A DNA stretch of 61,192 nt from a virus: positions 1-61,192 of the IMG/VR virus record IMGVR_UViG_3300031669_000025; one strand, 5' to 3'. The first letter of the stretch is position 1, and the number at the start of each line of letters is the position of its first letter. The position numbers and the translations under genes are program-made. Below are positions 22,224 through 31,039 of the stretch, one piece after another. Below the pieces are notes generated by a model. It made no database searches. It worked only from the letters and a program-made list of their open reading frames with translations, and was not told the origin of the DNA.

Positions 22224-22769
22224 ATGACAACAAGAACAATTAAGTTGAAGAGTTTAACTCAAAGCACACTGATTCCAATTGTAACAGATGTTAGAACTTT
22301 TGGTGAATTTAAAAATCTACCTGAAGTAAGGGGTATGGAAGTTAATTGGAATGAAACAAAGTTGATTGATAGGGCAAGTAAGTCTTCTTTTGATGTAGAT
22401 GAGGCAGTATTACCAGCTATTGATAGTATTATGTTTATTACTCCTACTAAGACTAAGAGTGGTAGTTATTATACAGAATTAAAGGCAAAGATTAAAGAAT
22501 ATCTAGATAATGGTGGTTATGTTCCTTTTAACTATACTCATGCTACTACTCAAATTATGCAAGATTTTGTGGCAAGTATTGAAAATATGGATGTAGTTAG
22601 TTCTAAACCTTCTAGTAAGAAGACTTATCGTGAAGTAATTCAACGAGTTATTATTCTTGAAGAGGAAGAAATTGATTCTACTCTTGAAGAGCCTACTAAT
22701 TTAGCAGACTATACTACTGAAGAAGAACTTCAAGATGAAGCAGAAATGCTTCGAGAAAGGTTTAATTAA
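22224..22769 (+). CDS. Possible beta-grasp (ubiquitin-like) protein, highly expressed
   Basis: A 181-residue protein. The first 80 residues alternate as in a beta-grasp fold: strand TIKLKSLTQ, strand LIPIVTDV, helix FGEFKNLPEV, strand NETKLIDRA, and VLPAIDSIMFITPTKTKSG. The middle is helical. The C-terminus is acidic (EEEEIDSTLEEP to EMLRERFN) and lacks a terminal Gly-Gly. It immediately precedes an E2-like/JAMM/E1-like trio, so a modifier role is conceivable. AAG-biased codons and a following terminator suggest strong expression. The fold call is speculative; another early abundant protein is equally possible. Confidence 0.5.
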   Translation: MTTRTIKLKSLTQSTLIPIVTDVRTFGEFKNLPEVRGMEVNWNETKLIDRASKSSFDVDEAVLPAIDSIMFITPTKTKSGSYYTELKAKIKEYLDNGGYVPFNYTHATTQIMQDFVASIENMDVVSSKPSSKKTYREVIQRVIILEEEEIDSTLEEPTNLADYTTEEELQDEAEMLRERFN

Positions 22770-22778
22770 TAACAATAT

Positions 22779-22830
22779 TAGTAAAGAAATAAGGAATAGT
22801 AAATAGTTCTTTATTTCTTTACTATTTTTA
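22779..22830 (+). terminator. Intrinsic terminator, long A/T-rich stem
   Basis: An 18-base arm (22779-22796) pairs with 22807-22824 at all but one position, with a ten-base loop, followed by TTTTTA. It separates the gene at 22224 from the E2-like gene at 22858. Confidence 0.8.
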
Positions 22831-22857
22831 TTAACTTATTTTTAATAGGTATTAACT

Positions 22858-24102
22858 ATGGTTATTCTTCCAGAAGAATTAGTAAAGTTGGATGATGAAA
22901 AACTAAAAAAGGAATTAAGTAAAAGTAATTCAGAATATCAACGTATTTATCAAATAACAGAGGGTAAAATTTATAAAAGAGTAACTAATATTGTAGATAG
23001 AAAAGCCATCTATAAAAATATAAGTAGTAATTATACTACAAGTGCTCTTATAAATTCTTTTGAAACTCCTCTAACTTATAGTAAGTTTAAAGAAATTCAA
23101 TATCAAAATAAAATAGAAAGAATTAGAAAAGTTTCTATACCTCAATTTGCAAAGATTTTAAATATAGCAGCAAATACTGTAATAGATAAAGATAATTTTG
23201 AAATATCTATAGATAACTCTTCTGAATCTATCACTATGATAATTAGATTTCCAGATTATGAAATTACTAATGGAATATTTAATCATAGAATTAGGGATTT
23301 ATTTGTAAAGTTAGATTTTTTCAGAGAGATAAATTTAATATGCTTAAATAGTATTAAGATATTAAGAACTACCTATACTGAAAAAGAAATAGTAGGTGAT
23401 TATATGTTTTCCCATTGTTCTGATAGTCCTGAGTTTACTTGGGTATCGGGACTATGTTTAGGACATACTAATTTTAGTAAAATAGTTCAAAATTTCAAAT
23501 CTTATCATTCTAGTGGAGAAATCTCAACTTTAACTTCTTTTTTACTACAACTTGTTGAATATTTTAAGTGGGAAAGTTTAGATGGAGTTCCTTATAAAAA
23601 AATAGAAGGCTTAAATAAGAATATAAATAATTTATCTTTTGTAGACGTATATGTTAATAGATATGTAGATACTGAAACAATACTTGAAGCTATATTTAAG
23701 AATACTAAGTTAATTGATAGTTTAAGATATACATTTTTACCTAATTCAAACTTAAAAACAAAAAATTATTTTGAAGTAAGATTAAATCAAGATAGTATTG
23801 ATAATATAGATGATTTATTAACATCTTTATACCCTGAGTATAAATATATTAGAATTGATGGAGAATCTTATATAGATAATAATTTACAATCATTATCTTC
23901 CTATGAAAGTAGAATTGGAGAAAAAATGTTAACTTTTAAAAATAAAGATTATTTCTTCAACATAATTAAGGAAGAAAATATTTCAGATAGTTATATTTAT
24001 AAGATTGATGCAAATATACTTGATAGAGTAGTAAATTCTTTAGAAAAATTAATAACAAAAAGTGTTTTACAAAATAAATTAATGGAGGAATATAATGGTT
24101 AA
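22858..24102 (+). CDS. Possible E2-like protein of a ubiquitin-type pathway
   Basis: A 414-residue protein of otherwise unknown type. Around residues 125-205 it has FPDYEITNGIFNHRIRDLFVKL, a loop, then MFSHCSDSPEF and TWVSGLCLGHTNF. A His followed by a G-x-C-L-G loop resembles the active-site loop of prokaryotic E2-like domains (HPHx then GxxCLG), making Cys 200 the candidate catalytic residue. It overlaps the JAMM gene by eight bases, which itself overlaps the E1-like gene. That order is the main support. The C-terminal half (about 270-414) is unassigned. Confidence 0.5.
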   Translation: MVILPEELVKLDDEKLKKELSKSNSEYQRIYQITEGKIYKRVTNIVDRKAIYKNISSNYTTSALINSFETPLTYSKFKEIQYQNKIERIRKVSIPQFAKILNIAANTVIDKDNFEISIDNSSESITMIIRFPDYEITNGIFNHRIRDLFVKLDFFREINLICLNSIKILRTTYTEKEIVGDYMFSHCSDSPEFTWVSGLCLGHTNFSKIVQNFKSYHSSGEISTLTSFLLQLVEYFKWESLDGVPYKKIEGLNKNINNLSFVDVYVNRYVDTETILEAIFKNTKLIDSLRYTFLPNSNLKTKNYFEVRLNQDSIDNIDDLLTSLYPEYKYIRIDGESYIDNNLQSLSSYESRIGEKMLTFKNKDYFFNIIKEENISDSYIYKIDANILDRVVNSLEKLITKSVLQNKLMEEYNG

Positions 24103-25168
24103 TACAATTGGAAATATTGGTAAAATAATTGTTACAAAAAGATTACAAAAATATATTGATTATTTACATTATAAAGTAGGAGCAACTGAATGGTCAGGAG
24201 TTTTATTTTATAAACTTACTAGTGGAAACATTAAGGAAATGAAGGATTTAGTATTTACAGCAGATTTTTTATATCCAATGGATATTGGTAGTGCTACCTA
24301 TACTGAATTTGATTTTAGTGGAGAAGTAGTAAATGCTTATGATATTAATCCAGATTTGATGGAAAGTGCTATGGGGCAAATACATACACATCATTCTATG
24401 GCTACCTTCTTTAGTTCTACAGATCAAGAAGAGTTAGAAAGTAATTGTAAGAATTATAATTTCTATGTTTCTTTAATAGTAAACTTTGCTCATGCTTATA
24501 GTGCTAAAATTGCTTTTCCAAGTAAAACTACAGTAACTAAAGTTGCTACTATTAAAGGAACTAATGGAGAATTTATTACTGTTGAGATACCTTCTTCTGA
24601 AGAAAATATTCTTATTGGAGATTTAGAACCAGTTATTGAGGGAGAAGAAAATGTAGATTCTTGGTTAGATGCTGTAATAGTAAAATTACAAGAAAAGAAG
24701 AAGGAAAAAGAAGCATTTAAACCTATCACTAACTATAATAAGTATCCTTCTACTTCATTTGGATATGGAAGAGCCTATACTGATTTAGATGATTATGATA
24801 CACCTATTAATTCATATAGTAGCTCTAACTATACCAAAAAGGGTGTAACATTACCATCATCTAAAGTAAAAAAAGAGAATTTAACATTGCAATTTTTAAC
24901 AGCTCTTACTTACTTAGATTCAAAAAAGAAAGATGAAAATATCTATCTTGAGTTTAGTGAATTAGCGCAATTAACTGATGATGAATTAATACAATTTTCT
25001 GGACAGTTAGAGGAAAATATAGAAATTATTCATGTTGATATTTATGATTCTTTAACTAATATGGCTGACCATTGTTTAGAAGCTATTCTAGAACTTAGAG
25101 ATTACCAAAATTATTTGCAATTTGAATTTTATGAAATACTTAGAGATAACTTATTAATATATGCTTAG
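24095..25168 (+). CDS. JAMM (JAB1/MPN) metallopeptidase
   Basis: A 357-residue protein. The N-terminal domain carries a full JAMM motif: Glu in GATEWSGVLFY (about residue 31), then HTHHSMATFFSSTD (about 97-110), exactly H-x-H-x7-S-x2-D for one zinc ion. JAMM enzymes of this class remove ubiquitin-like proteins or process their C-termini. In phages they can also belong to tail assembly. The C-terminal half has a charged linker (KKKEKEAFKP), a Tyr/Ser-rich stretch and helices. It overlaps the E2-like gene upstream and the E1-like gene downstream by eight bases each. Confidence 0.82.
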   Translation: MVNTIGNIGKIIVTKRLQKYIDYLHYKVGATEWSGVLFYKLTSGNIKEMKDLVFTADFLYPMDIGSATYTEFDFSGEVVNAYDINPDLMESAMGQIHTHHSMATFFSSTDQEELESNCKNYNFYVSLIVNFAHAYSAKIAFPSKTTVTKVATIKGTNGEFITVEIPSSEENILIGDLEPVIEGEENVDSWLDAVIVKLQEKKKEKEAFKPITNYNKYPSTSFGYGRAYTDLDDYDTPINSYSSSNYTKKGVTLPSSKVKKENLTLQFLTALTYLDSKKKDENIYLEFSELAQLTDDELIQFSGQLEENIEIIHVDIYDSLTNMADHCLEAILELRDYQNYLQFEFYEILRDNLLIYA

Positions 25169-25832
25169 TATAAATGATAGATTTAAGGATGCACCCTGGT
25201 ATAAAGGGTGCATAGATGAAGATATAACTGTAGTTGGTGTTGGTGGAATAGGTAGTAATGCACTATATTATTTAACTAAAACTATTCCTGCTAACTATAG
25301 TATATTAGACCCAGATATAGTTGAGGAATATAATATTGGTAGCCAATTTTTTAATATGAAAGATATTAAAAAGTATAAAGTATCTGCCATATATGAAATG
25401 ATATCAGGTTACTTTACAAATAGGAATAAACTACATATTTATAACTCTAAATTTAAGAGAGAATTTTATTCCCCAATTATGATTTCTGCACTAGATAATA
25501 TGAAAACTAGAAAAGAAATTTATGATGTGTGGAAGACAGATAAGAATAGAGAAATACTTATAGATGGCAGATTACGGGCTAATATGTATGAAGTATTTGT
25601 AGTAACTAAAGGTAAGGAAGAAGAGTATGAAAAAACTCTTTTTGATGATTCAGAAGTAGATGGGGGGCCATGCACATTTAAACAAACTGCTTATTTTGGT
25701 GGATTAATTGGAGCAAGAATTACCCATGTATTAGTTAATTATTTAACTAATAAGTATTCTGAAGAACCTGTTGCTACATTGCCTTTTAAAATTACAGAAG
25801 TAGGTGAACCTTTTTATATTGAAATTTTATGA
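25161..25832 (+). CDS. E1-like (ThiF-family) adenylating enzyme
   Basis: A 223-residue ThiF/MoeB/E1 fold. The nucleotide-binding loop is VVGVGGIGSNALYYL (about residues 25-39). DPDIVEEYNIGSQFF is the conserved Asp/Asn/Gln segment (ThiF: D-x-V-x-x-S-N-L-x-R-Q). ISALDNMKTRKEIYD is the strand with the catalytic Asp. GGPCTFKQTA near residue 171 offers a candidate thioester Cys. There are no zinc CxxC pairs. It would adenylate and transfer a ubiquitin-like C-terminus. It is coupled by overlap to the JAMM gene and the next gene. Confidence 0.8.
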   Translation: MLSINDRFKDAPWYKGCIDEDITVVGVGGIGSNALYYLTKTIPANYSILDPDIVEEYNIGSQFFNMKDIKKYKVSAIYEMISGYFTNRNKLHIYNSKFKREFYSPIMISALDNMKTRKEIYDVWKTDKNREILIDGRLRANMYEVFVVTKGKEEEYEKTLFDDSEVDGGPCTFKQTAYFGGLIGARITHVLVNYLTNKYSEEPVATLPFKITEVGEPFYIEIL

Positions 25833-26332
25833 TACTATCAAGAACAGATGAATATATTCCTATTATTTTCAATGGAAATAATAAAAAATATATTGATGTA
25901 AATGCAGAAAATTATAAAATAAATAGATCATTAAGTAAAGATAATCATTTTAAATTATCTATTGTTAACATTGATAGTGGACCTCAATACTATTTTATTC
26001 CTAGATTAATAAATTATATTGAATTTTATGGTGGTATTATATATCAAGATATTTTAATATGTTTAGTTGTAGTGGATAAAGATAATACTCCTTGGTTATT
26101 AATAGATAATAATATAACTCATTTACCAGCATCTATACTAATAAGATTAAAACAATCGGCAATTTTATTTGGAGTTAAAAGAAAAAATATAATAATACTG
26201 GAAAAAGAAGGTGAGTTACATCAAATATTTGCTTCAGGTATTGAACTTAGTCCTTTAGATTATAAAGAAAAAACTCAACAGGAATATAATAGATTAGTTA
26301 TTGAGAAATATAAGAAAGATCAAGAAGTATAA
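25829..26332 (+). CDS. Hypothetical protein linked to the E1/JAMM genes
   Basis: A 167-residue protein overlapping the E1-like gene by four bases. The first two thirds are beta-rich (YYFIPRLINYIEFYGGIIYQDILICLVVVDK), with the helix ASILIRLKQSAILFG following, and the C-terminus is charged. The layout (a wide beta sheet, single Cys in DILICLVV) could be a divergent E2 or a modifier carrier as in PRTRC-type clusters, but no motif proves it. Confidence 0.6.
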   Translation: MILSRTDEYIPIIFNGNNKKYIDVNAENYKINRSLSKDNHFKLSIVNIDSGPQYYFIPRLINYIEFYGGIIYQDILICLVVVDKDNTPWLLIDNNITHLPASILIRLKQSAILFGVKRKNIIILEKEGELHQIFASGIELSPLDYKEKTQQEYNRLVIEKYKKDQEV

Positions 26333-26349
26333 ATGATAAACCTTTTTAA

Positions 26350-27264
26350 ATGAATACAAAACTAGCAATTATTGATGGGGATGCTTTAACATATACAAGT
26401 TCTAAAGAAACAATAGAGGAATCTATTGTTATTATGAATGAAAAAATTAACAATATATTTGTTAAAACTGAAGCAACTCACTATGTAATATTTTTATCAA
26501 ATACACCTTATTTTAGACATAAAATAGACCCTTTATATAAGAATGCAAGAACTAAGTCACCTTCTACTTTAAAGTGGCTTAAAACTCTTAAAAAGTATCT
26601 TATTGAAGCCTGGAATGCTCAGAGTATGTATTTAGTTGAAGCAGATGATTTATGTACATATTGGATAAATAAGGATATATGTATTACTGATGATAATACT
26701 ACTTTTGAAACTAGAGGAACTTTAGAATCAGCATTATATTTATGTAAAAGTGAATCTTTGCCTAAATTTTCTTTTACTTCTATAGATAAAGTATTATGTG
26801 CTGTTGATAAGGATTTACTAAAGAATATACCTGGAAAACATTTTAATTATTACTATAAGTTAGAAGATAAAACTGATGTAAATAGTTTAATTAAAGGTTG
26901 GTGGGTTGAGACTACAACTAAAGAGGCTCATACAAACTTCTGGAAATCAATGATTACTGGAGATGTTTCTGATGGTATAAAAGGATTAGAGGGGAAAGGA
27001 GAAAAATTCTTTGAAAAATTAATTGTTCCAATTAAATTAAGTGATAATTCTATACTTCAACAACCTTATTATCAACTAATTTTGGCTTCTTATCTAGAAC
27101 AATATGGATTTGCTCAGGGAATATTTAATTTTCAAAAGAACTATAGACTTCTTCATATGTTAGATTGTGATGAAGATTTTATGAGAGAAGTAGGTGGTGA
27201 ATTACCTAGTTTCCCAATAATTACTCCAGTAACTACTTTAGAAGAAGTTAAACTTACTTTTTAA
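26350..27264 (+). CDS. FEN-like 5'-3' exonuclease/flap endonuclease
   Basis: A 304-residue protein with the metal-binding series of 5' nucleases. These are AIIDGDALTY (D9, D11), YKNART, VEADDLCTYW (about 95-104), AVDKDLLKNIPG (about 156-167), and TGDVSDGIKGLEGKGEKFFEKL (about 200-221), the last being the helix-hairpin-helix region. It would remove RNA primers and flaps, complementing the polymerase at 3634 that lacks a 5' nuclease domain. Length fits phage versions such as T4 RNase H. Confidence 0.85.
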   Translation: MNTKLAIIDGDALTYTSSKETIEESIVIMNEKINNIFVKTEATHYVIFLSNTPYFRHKIDPLYKNARTKSPSTLKWLKTLKKYLIEAWNAQSMYLVEADDLCTYWINKDICITDDNTTFETRGTLESALYLCKSESLPKFSFTSIDKVLCAVDKDLLKNIPGKHFNYYYKLEDKTDVNSLIKGWWVETTTKEAHTNFWKSMITGDVSDGIKGLEGKGEKFFEKLIVPIKLSDNSILQQPYYQLILASYLEQYGFAQGIFNFQKNYRLLHMLDCDEDFMREVGGELPSFPIITPVTTLEEVKLTF

Positions 27265-27275
27265 TAGTATTAATT

Positions 27276-27566
27276 ATGAATATTGAAGATAGTGATGAGT
27301 TAACTCTAATTTTTAACTACAGAAAGGATAAAACTATGGTATTAGTAAATGAGGTAGAATTAGCAGCAGCATTGGCACATAATGCTATGTTAAGTAAATT
27401 ACTAAATCAATACAATGAAGATGGTAATGGTATAGATAATAGTGATATCTATACAGATGGAGAGGATGGAACTGAGTATACTGATTTTGCTCAAAGAATA
27501 TTTGATGAAAATTATGATTATTTTTATGACATAATTGTTAAAACAGCAAATAGAGAGGAAGAATAA
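27276..27566 (+). CDS. Hypothetical acidic protein
   Basis: A 96-residue, very acidic protein (EDGNGIDNSDIYTDGEDGTEYTDF) with an Ala-rich helix (VNEVELAAALAHNAMLSKLL). The composition recalls DNA-mimic or small regulatory proteins, but that is only a compositional remark. It lies 11 nt after the FEN-like gene. Confidence 0.6.
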   Translation: MNIEDSDELTLIFNYRKDKTMVLVNEVELAAALAHNAMLSKLLNQYNEDGNGIDNSDIYTDGEDGTEYTDFAQRIFDENYDYFYDIIVKTANREEE

Positions 27567-27569
27567 CTT

Positions 27570-27806
27570 ATGGCTGTATTAATTAGAAGAGATAGATTGG
27601 TAGAATTCTTAATATCAGAAGAAATTGTTATAGATGCCCCAACAGTTGCTGATGGTATTAGAATTCTTAAATCTACAAGTCAGGATAAAGTAAACTCTAC
27701 TTTTCAAGTTAATGAATTAGATGTTAAATTTGTTCAAAACGGAAGTAGTTTTATAAACTCAGATAAATGTAAAATAATTCCAACTCAGATTAAACTAAAT
27801 GTTTGA
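27570..27806 (+). CDS. Hypothetical protein
   Basis: A 78-residue protein with an N-terminal helix (RRDRLVEFLISEEIVIDAPTVADGIRIL) followed by strands ending CKIIPTQIKLNV. Its length and helix-strand order would permit a small alpha/beta fold. It lies 3 nt after the previous gene, so is co-transcribed. Unknown. Confidence 0.6.
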   Translation: MAVLIRRDRLVEFLISEEIVIDAPTVADGIRILKSTSQDKVNSTFQVNELDVKFVQNGSSFINSDKCKIIPTQIKLNV

Positions 27807-27822
27807 GTTATAAAACCTATAT

Positions 27823-28587
27823 ATGAAAGAAGTAGAATTTCTTACTAAAAATTTGAATGCTGGTAAAAAACTTAATTACAAAGTTATAGATTCCAGAAGT
27901 ATAGAAATTCTTTCCAATGGATTACAGATAATAGAAACAATTTCACAAAATAATAAGATTACTGCAATTAAAATTAATGAAGAATTAGAGATTGCTGTTG
28001 GGACAGAGTTTAAAGTGAATATAGATACTATACAAAGTAACTATATTATAGAATTTATTGAGAAGGGAGTAAATAAGTATACATTGTATACACATAGGAG
28101 AAATTTAACTTCCTATTATTTACTCCCTATGTTGGGAATAAAAGAATTATCATTGAATATAGTAAATAATTTTTATAGACATTATGTAATAAATGCCTAT
28201 CTAAATGAAGAATTAAATAAAATGTATGTGTTAACTAGATTTAGCACATATGATAAATATAATGAGTTTGAGAAAACTCTACTAAAGAGTGATAAAATAG
28301 TAAAAGTAACACATCCAAGTCCTGGATTAGATTTATTTGAGTTTAATATTTCAATTAGTTACTTACCAGATATACAAAACTTTTTAAAAGGCAAATATTC
28401 ACAATTTACACCAATGTTAACTAATAAAATACTTGAATCATGTAATGGAAATAAAAAAGCAAGAGTATATCAAGTAATTACAAAAGATGAGAATTTAGTT
28501 AAACTAATGGAAAAGGAATGGGGATGTTCTTTTAACAATATTGATTTAGAGTGTAAACCAATTAAAACTGAAGAAATATGGCAATGA
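27823..28587 (+). CDS. Hypothetical protein
   Basis: A 254-residue protein with no recognised motif. The first half is beta-rich (VEFLTKNLNAGKKLNYKVI, IKINEELEIAVGTEF). Around residue 105 there is YYLLPMLGIKELSLNIVNNFYRHY. The C-terminal half has two similar stretches (YVLTRFSTYDKYNEFEKTLL and YQVITKDENLVKLMEKEWG) that may be repeated small domains. It overlaps the next gene by ten bases. Confidence 0.65.
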   Translation: MKEVEFLTKNLNAGKKLNYKVIDSRSIEILSNGLQIIETISQNNKITAIKINEELEIAVGTEFKVNIDTIQSNYIIEFIEKGVNKYTLYTHRRNLTSYYLLPMLGIKELSLNIVNNFYRHYVINAYLNEELNKMYVLTRFSTYDKYNEFEKTLLKSDKIVKVTHPSPGLDLFEFNISISYLPDIQNFLKGKYSQFTPMLTNKILESCNGNKKARVYQVITKDENLVKLMEKEWGCSFNNIDLECKPIKTEEIWQ

Positions 28588-28718
28588 CTGAAGAATGGGA
28601 AAAATGCCCTAACTATGAACTAACAGATGAAGATAAGGAATGGTTAGGTATGCCTGATGATATTGAGATTGATGAATGTGATATAACTGAGTCTAACTAT
28701 TTAGATGATGATTACTAA
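28578..28718 (+). CDS. Very small acidic protein
   Basis: A 46-residue ORF (MAMTEEWEKC to YLDDDY) rich in Asp and Glu. It overlaps both the gene before (10 bases) and the membrane protein after (11 bases). A second Met two codons in could also be the start. Its strongly biased composition and the packed arrangement support it. Confidence 0.5.
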   Translation: MAMTEEWEKCPNYELTDEDKEWLGMPDDIEIDECDITESNYLDDDY

Positions 28719-28851
28719 AGTAATAACAATTATAGGTGGAGTGACAATAGGATTTGCTATTGTCATTCTACTAGGATTAATTCATGTTTGGAAACAGTTT
28801 GAACCACATCTTACATTTATAGAATTTTTAAAAAAATGGTTGTATGAGTAA
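28708..28851 (+). CDS. Single-span membrane protein
   Basis: A 47-residue ORF with one long hydrophobic helix (VITIIGGVTIGFAIVILLGLI, residues about 5-25) and a short charged tail (FLKKWLYE). It is similar in style to the small membrane protein at 31494. The function is unknown; small phage membrane proteins often act on the host envelope. Confidence 0.5.
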   Translation: MITKVITIIGGVTIGFAIVILLGLIHVWKQFEPHLTFIEFLKKWLYE

Positions 28852-28869
28852 TTTTATAAAAATAAATAT

Positions 28870-30069
28870 ATGAATGAACAAAGAAAATTAGCACATATAG
28901 AAATAATAACAGCACTAAATTCCATAGAAGGAGCTGATAAAATTGAAGTGGCAGAAGTTTTAGGTTGGCAATGTGTAGTTAAAAAAGGTGAATTTAAGGT
29001 AGGTGAAAAGATAATCTATATAGAAGTAGATTCAGTAATGCCTGAAAAACCTGAATATGAATTTCTTAGAGATAGAAAATTTAGGATCCGCACGATTCGT
29101 CTCAAAGGTCAGATAAGCCAGGGGTTAATACTACCATTAAGAACTATACATACTAGTCTTGATACTATGTTAACTTCCCCAGATAAAATTGGAGATGATG
29201 TAACAGAAATATTAGGAATTACTAAATACCTATTTCCATCTGAAAGAGAAGAAATTAATCAACAAGAAAGAAGGTTTGCAAATGATAAAAATAAACTAAG
29301 AAAATTTATGATGAGATATTCTTGGTTTAGAAAGTTATGGAGAAGGTATGTAGAAGGATATAAAGAATTAAGAAGGTGGCCTTACTGGTGTACACATACC
29401 GATGAGGAGCGCATCCAAAATATTCCTCACGTAATTAAACAGTTTGCAGATAAAGAAGTTTACATTACTGAAAAGATAGATTATCAAAGTGGTACATGGA
29501 CAGGTAAAATGATACAAAATCCTACTCCAATTATAGGTAAGTTTCTTCCTAAGAAATATCAATTTGTTGTATGCAGTAGAAATTTAACTACTAATGATAA
29601 AAATAGTTTATATTGGAAGATTGCTAAGAAGTATAACTTAGAACAAATACTTAAAGAGAATCCTACTTTAACTATTCAAGGTGAACAAGGTGCTTCTAAT
29701 GTTCAAGGTAATAAATATGGTATTAAAGAACCTACAATGTGGGTATTTAATATTATAGATCATGAAAAGAATTATCATTACAACTGGACTGAATTACAGA
29801 GTTTTTGTTTAAAATATTCTTTGCAGACTGTTCCAATTTTAGAATACTATGATTCTATAAAAGTTAAAGATGGAAGAAATATGACTTACTATCCTAAACT
29901 ATCAAGATTAGGTTCAACAGTACAAGAATTAGTTGAATTTAGTAAAAGCAAATCTGTATTAGCTGATATTCCAAGAGAAGGTATTGTTGTAAGATGCATT
30001 GAAAATGGTCAGAAATTATTAAGTTTTAAGGTTATAAATCCAGATTTTTTACTGAAATATAATGATTAA
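28870..30069 (+). CDS. RNA ligase, Deinococcus DraRnl (Rnl5)-like
   Basis: A 399-residue ATP-dependent RNA ligase. The N-terminal third (IEIITALNSIEGADKIEVAEVLGWQCVVKKGEF) is the OB-like domain typical of the DraRnl family. The nucleotidyltransferase domain has motif I TEKIDYQSGTW (lysine at about 201), motif III/IIIa GEQGASNVQGNKYGI, and motif IV/V REGIVVRCIENGQKLLSFKVINPDFL near the C-terminus. It could repair nicked RNAs, for example host tRNAs cut as a defence. No kinase/phosphatase partner lies alongside, though the phosphoesterase at 11909 could help. Confidence 0.8.
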   Translation: MNEQRKLAHIEIITALNSIEGADKIEVAEVLGWQCVVKKGEFKVGEKIIYIEVDSVMPEKPEYEFLRDRKFRIRTIRLKGQISQGLILPLRTIHTSLDTMLTSPDKIGDDVTEILGITKYLFPSEREEINQQERRFANDKNKLRKFMMRYSWFRKLWRRYVEGYKELRRWPYWCTHTDEERIQNIPHVIKQFADKEVYITEKIDYQSGTWTGKMIQNPTPIIGKFLPKKYQFVVCSRNLTTNDKNSLYWKIAKKYNLEQILKENPTLTIQGEQGASNVQGNKYGIKEPTMWVFNIIDHEKNYHYNWTELQSFCLKYSLQTVPILEYYDSIKVKDGRNMTYYPKLSRLGSTVQELVEFSKSKSVLADIPREGIVVRCIENGQKLLSFKVINPDFLLKYND

Positions 30070-30088
30070 TAATTTAAAACCTATTTAG

Positions 30089-30331
30089 ATGAAAACAGCT
30101 GAAGATATATATCAGAATAATTATAATCTTGATAAAGATGAAGATGGTAATGAAGTATTTTATAAATGGCAAGTATTAGACGCTATAAAACAAGCGCAAG
30201 AAGATGCAATAAAGGAAACTATTAAAGAATGTTTAACTTTATCAAAACTTAAATTTTATGCTGGAGAATCTGGATATTTAGATAAAGAAACTGGAAAAAT
30301 TTTAGCAGATAAATTAATTAAAGAGTTATGA
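30089..30331 (+). CDS. Hypothetical protein
   Basis: An 80-residue, helical, charged protein with phrases such as DEDGNEVFYKWQVLDAIKQAQEDAIKETIKECL. Similar small acidic-helical proteins are common in gut phages. It ends LADKLIKEL. The stop region (ATTAAAGAGTTATGA) is repeated about 95 nt downstream before the gene at 30427. Confidence 0.65.
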   Translation: MKTAEDIYQNNYNLDKDEDGNEVFYKWQVLDAIKQAQEDAIKETIKECLTLSKLKFYAGESGYLDKETGKILADKLIKEL

Positions 30332-30390
30332 GTAAACTATATGTAATTACATACAAATTACTAGTATTTAATGAAATTATATCTAAATAA
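30328..30390 (+). other. 20-codon ORF, doubtful
   Basis: The ORF MSKLYVITYKLLVFNEIISK starts inside the previous stop (ATGA), like many real genes here. It is very short, and its upstream sequence ATTAAAGAGTTATGA is duplicated before the gene at 30427. It may be a remnant of that duplication or a real small peptide. Confidence 0.25.
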
Positions 30391-30426
30391 ATATAATTAT
30401 GGAAATTAAAAATTGATTAAAGAGTT

Positions 30427-30798
30427 ATGAAAACTATCAAAACACAATCTTCTAATTTAATTGTAGTAGAAATAACTAAAGATCAAGATATAATGTTTGA
30501 TAATGTTGATGGAAGAATATTATCATATTTAAGACATGAAAATAAAAATGTAGAATATATTGGAAGATTATCAGAACTTACTGATAAAGATTGTGAAGAG
30601 TTTATAGATAAAATGTATATAAATTATGGTACAACAAACCCAATACATTTTGAATATAATAACTATAATAAACCAAAGAAGAATACATTACATCTAGCTT
30701 GCAATACAGCAAAAGAATCCTTTATATCTCTACTACAATCAAATGGAGTAGAAACTAATGGTAAAGAATATTTAATTATAAAAGAAAAAGATGAGTAA
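30427..30798 (+). CDS. Hypothetical protein
   Basis: A 123-residue protein with no motif I can name. A beta-rich start (NLIVVEITKDQDIMF), a charged middle and an end (SLLQSNGVETNGKEYLIIKEKDE) suggest a compact cytosolic domain. It overlaps the next gene by eight bases. Confidence 0.6.
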   Translation: MKTIKTQSSNLIVVEITKDQDIMFDNVDGRILSYLRHENKNVEYIGRLSELTDKDCEEFIDKMYINYGTTNPIHFEYNNYNKPKKNTLHLACNTAKESFISLLQSNGVETNGKEYLIIKEKDE

Positions 30799-31039
30799 AA
30801 ATAGAAAATTAACTACACAATGGTTCACTAATTGGAGAACAATGTTTCCACCAGAAGGATTTAGTGCTCATTATTTTAATTTATTTCCTTCATTAGAATT
30901 TTGTTATGATAGTGTGGGGTATCCAGATTGGATAGATGATACAAATCCTTATAAATCATTCGATATAGAGTTTAAATTTTTAATGATAAAAATACAAGTT
31001 GTATTTTATTGGAGAAAAATAGTATGCGTAAAAAATTAG
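30791..31039 (+). CDS. Hypothetical protein
   Basis: An 82-residue protein rich in Trp, Phe and Tyr (QWFTNWRTMFPPEGF, SLEFCYDSVGYPDWIDD), ending in a hydrophobic, basic stretch (FLMIKIQVVFYWRKIV) that might touch the membrane. It overlaps both neighbours. Unknown family. Confidence 0.55.
   Translation: MSKNRKLTTQWFTNWRTMFPPEGFSAHYFNLFPSLEFCYDSVGYPDWIDDTNPYKSFDIEFKFLMIKIQVVFYWRKIVCVKN

Noticed and set aside
28870-30069. NAD-dependent DNA ligase
   Set aside because: Motif order, the N-terminal OB-like domain and the lack of BRCT or zinc domains fit DraRnl-type RNA ligase better.
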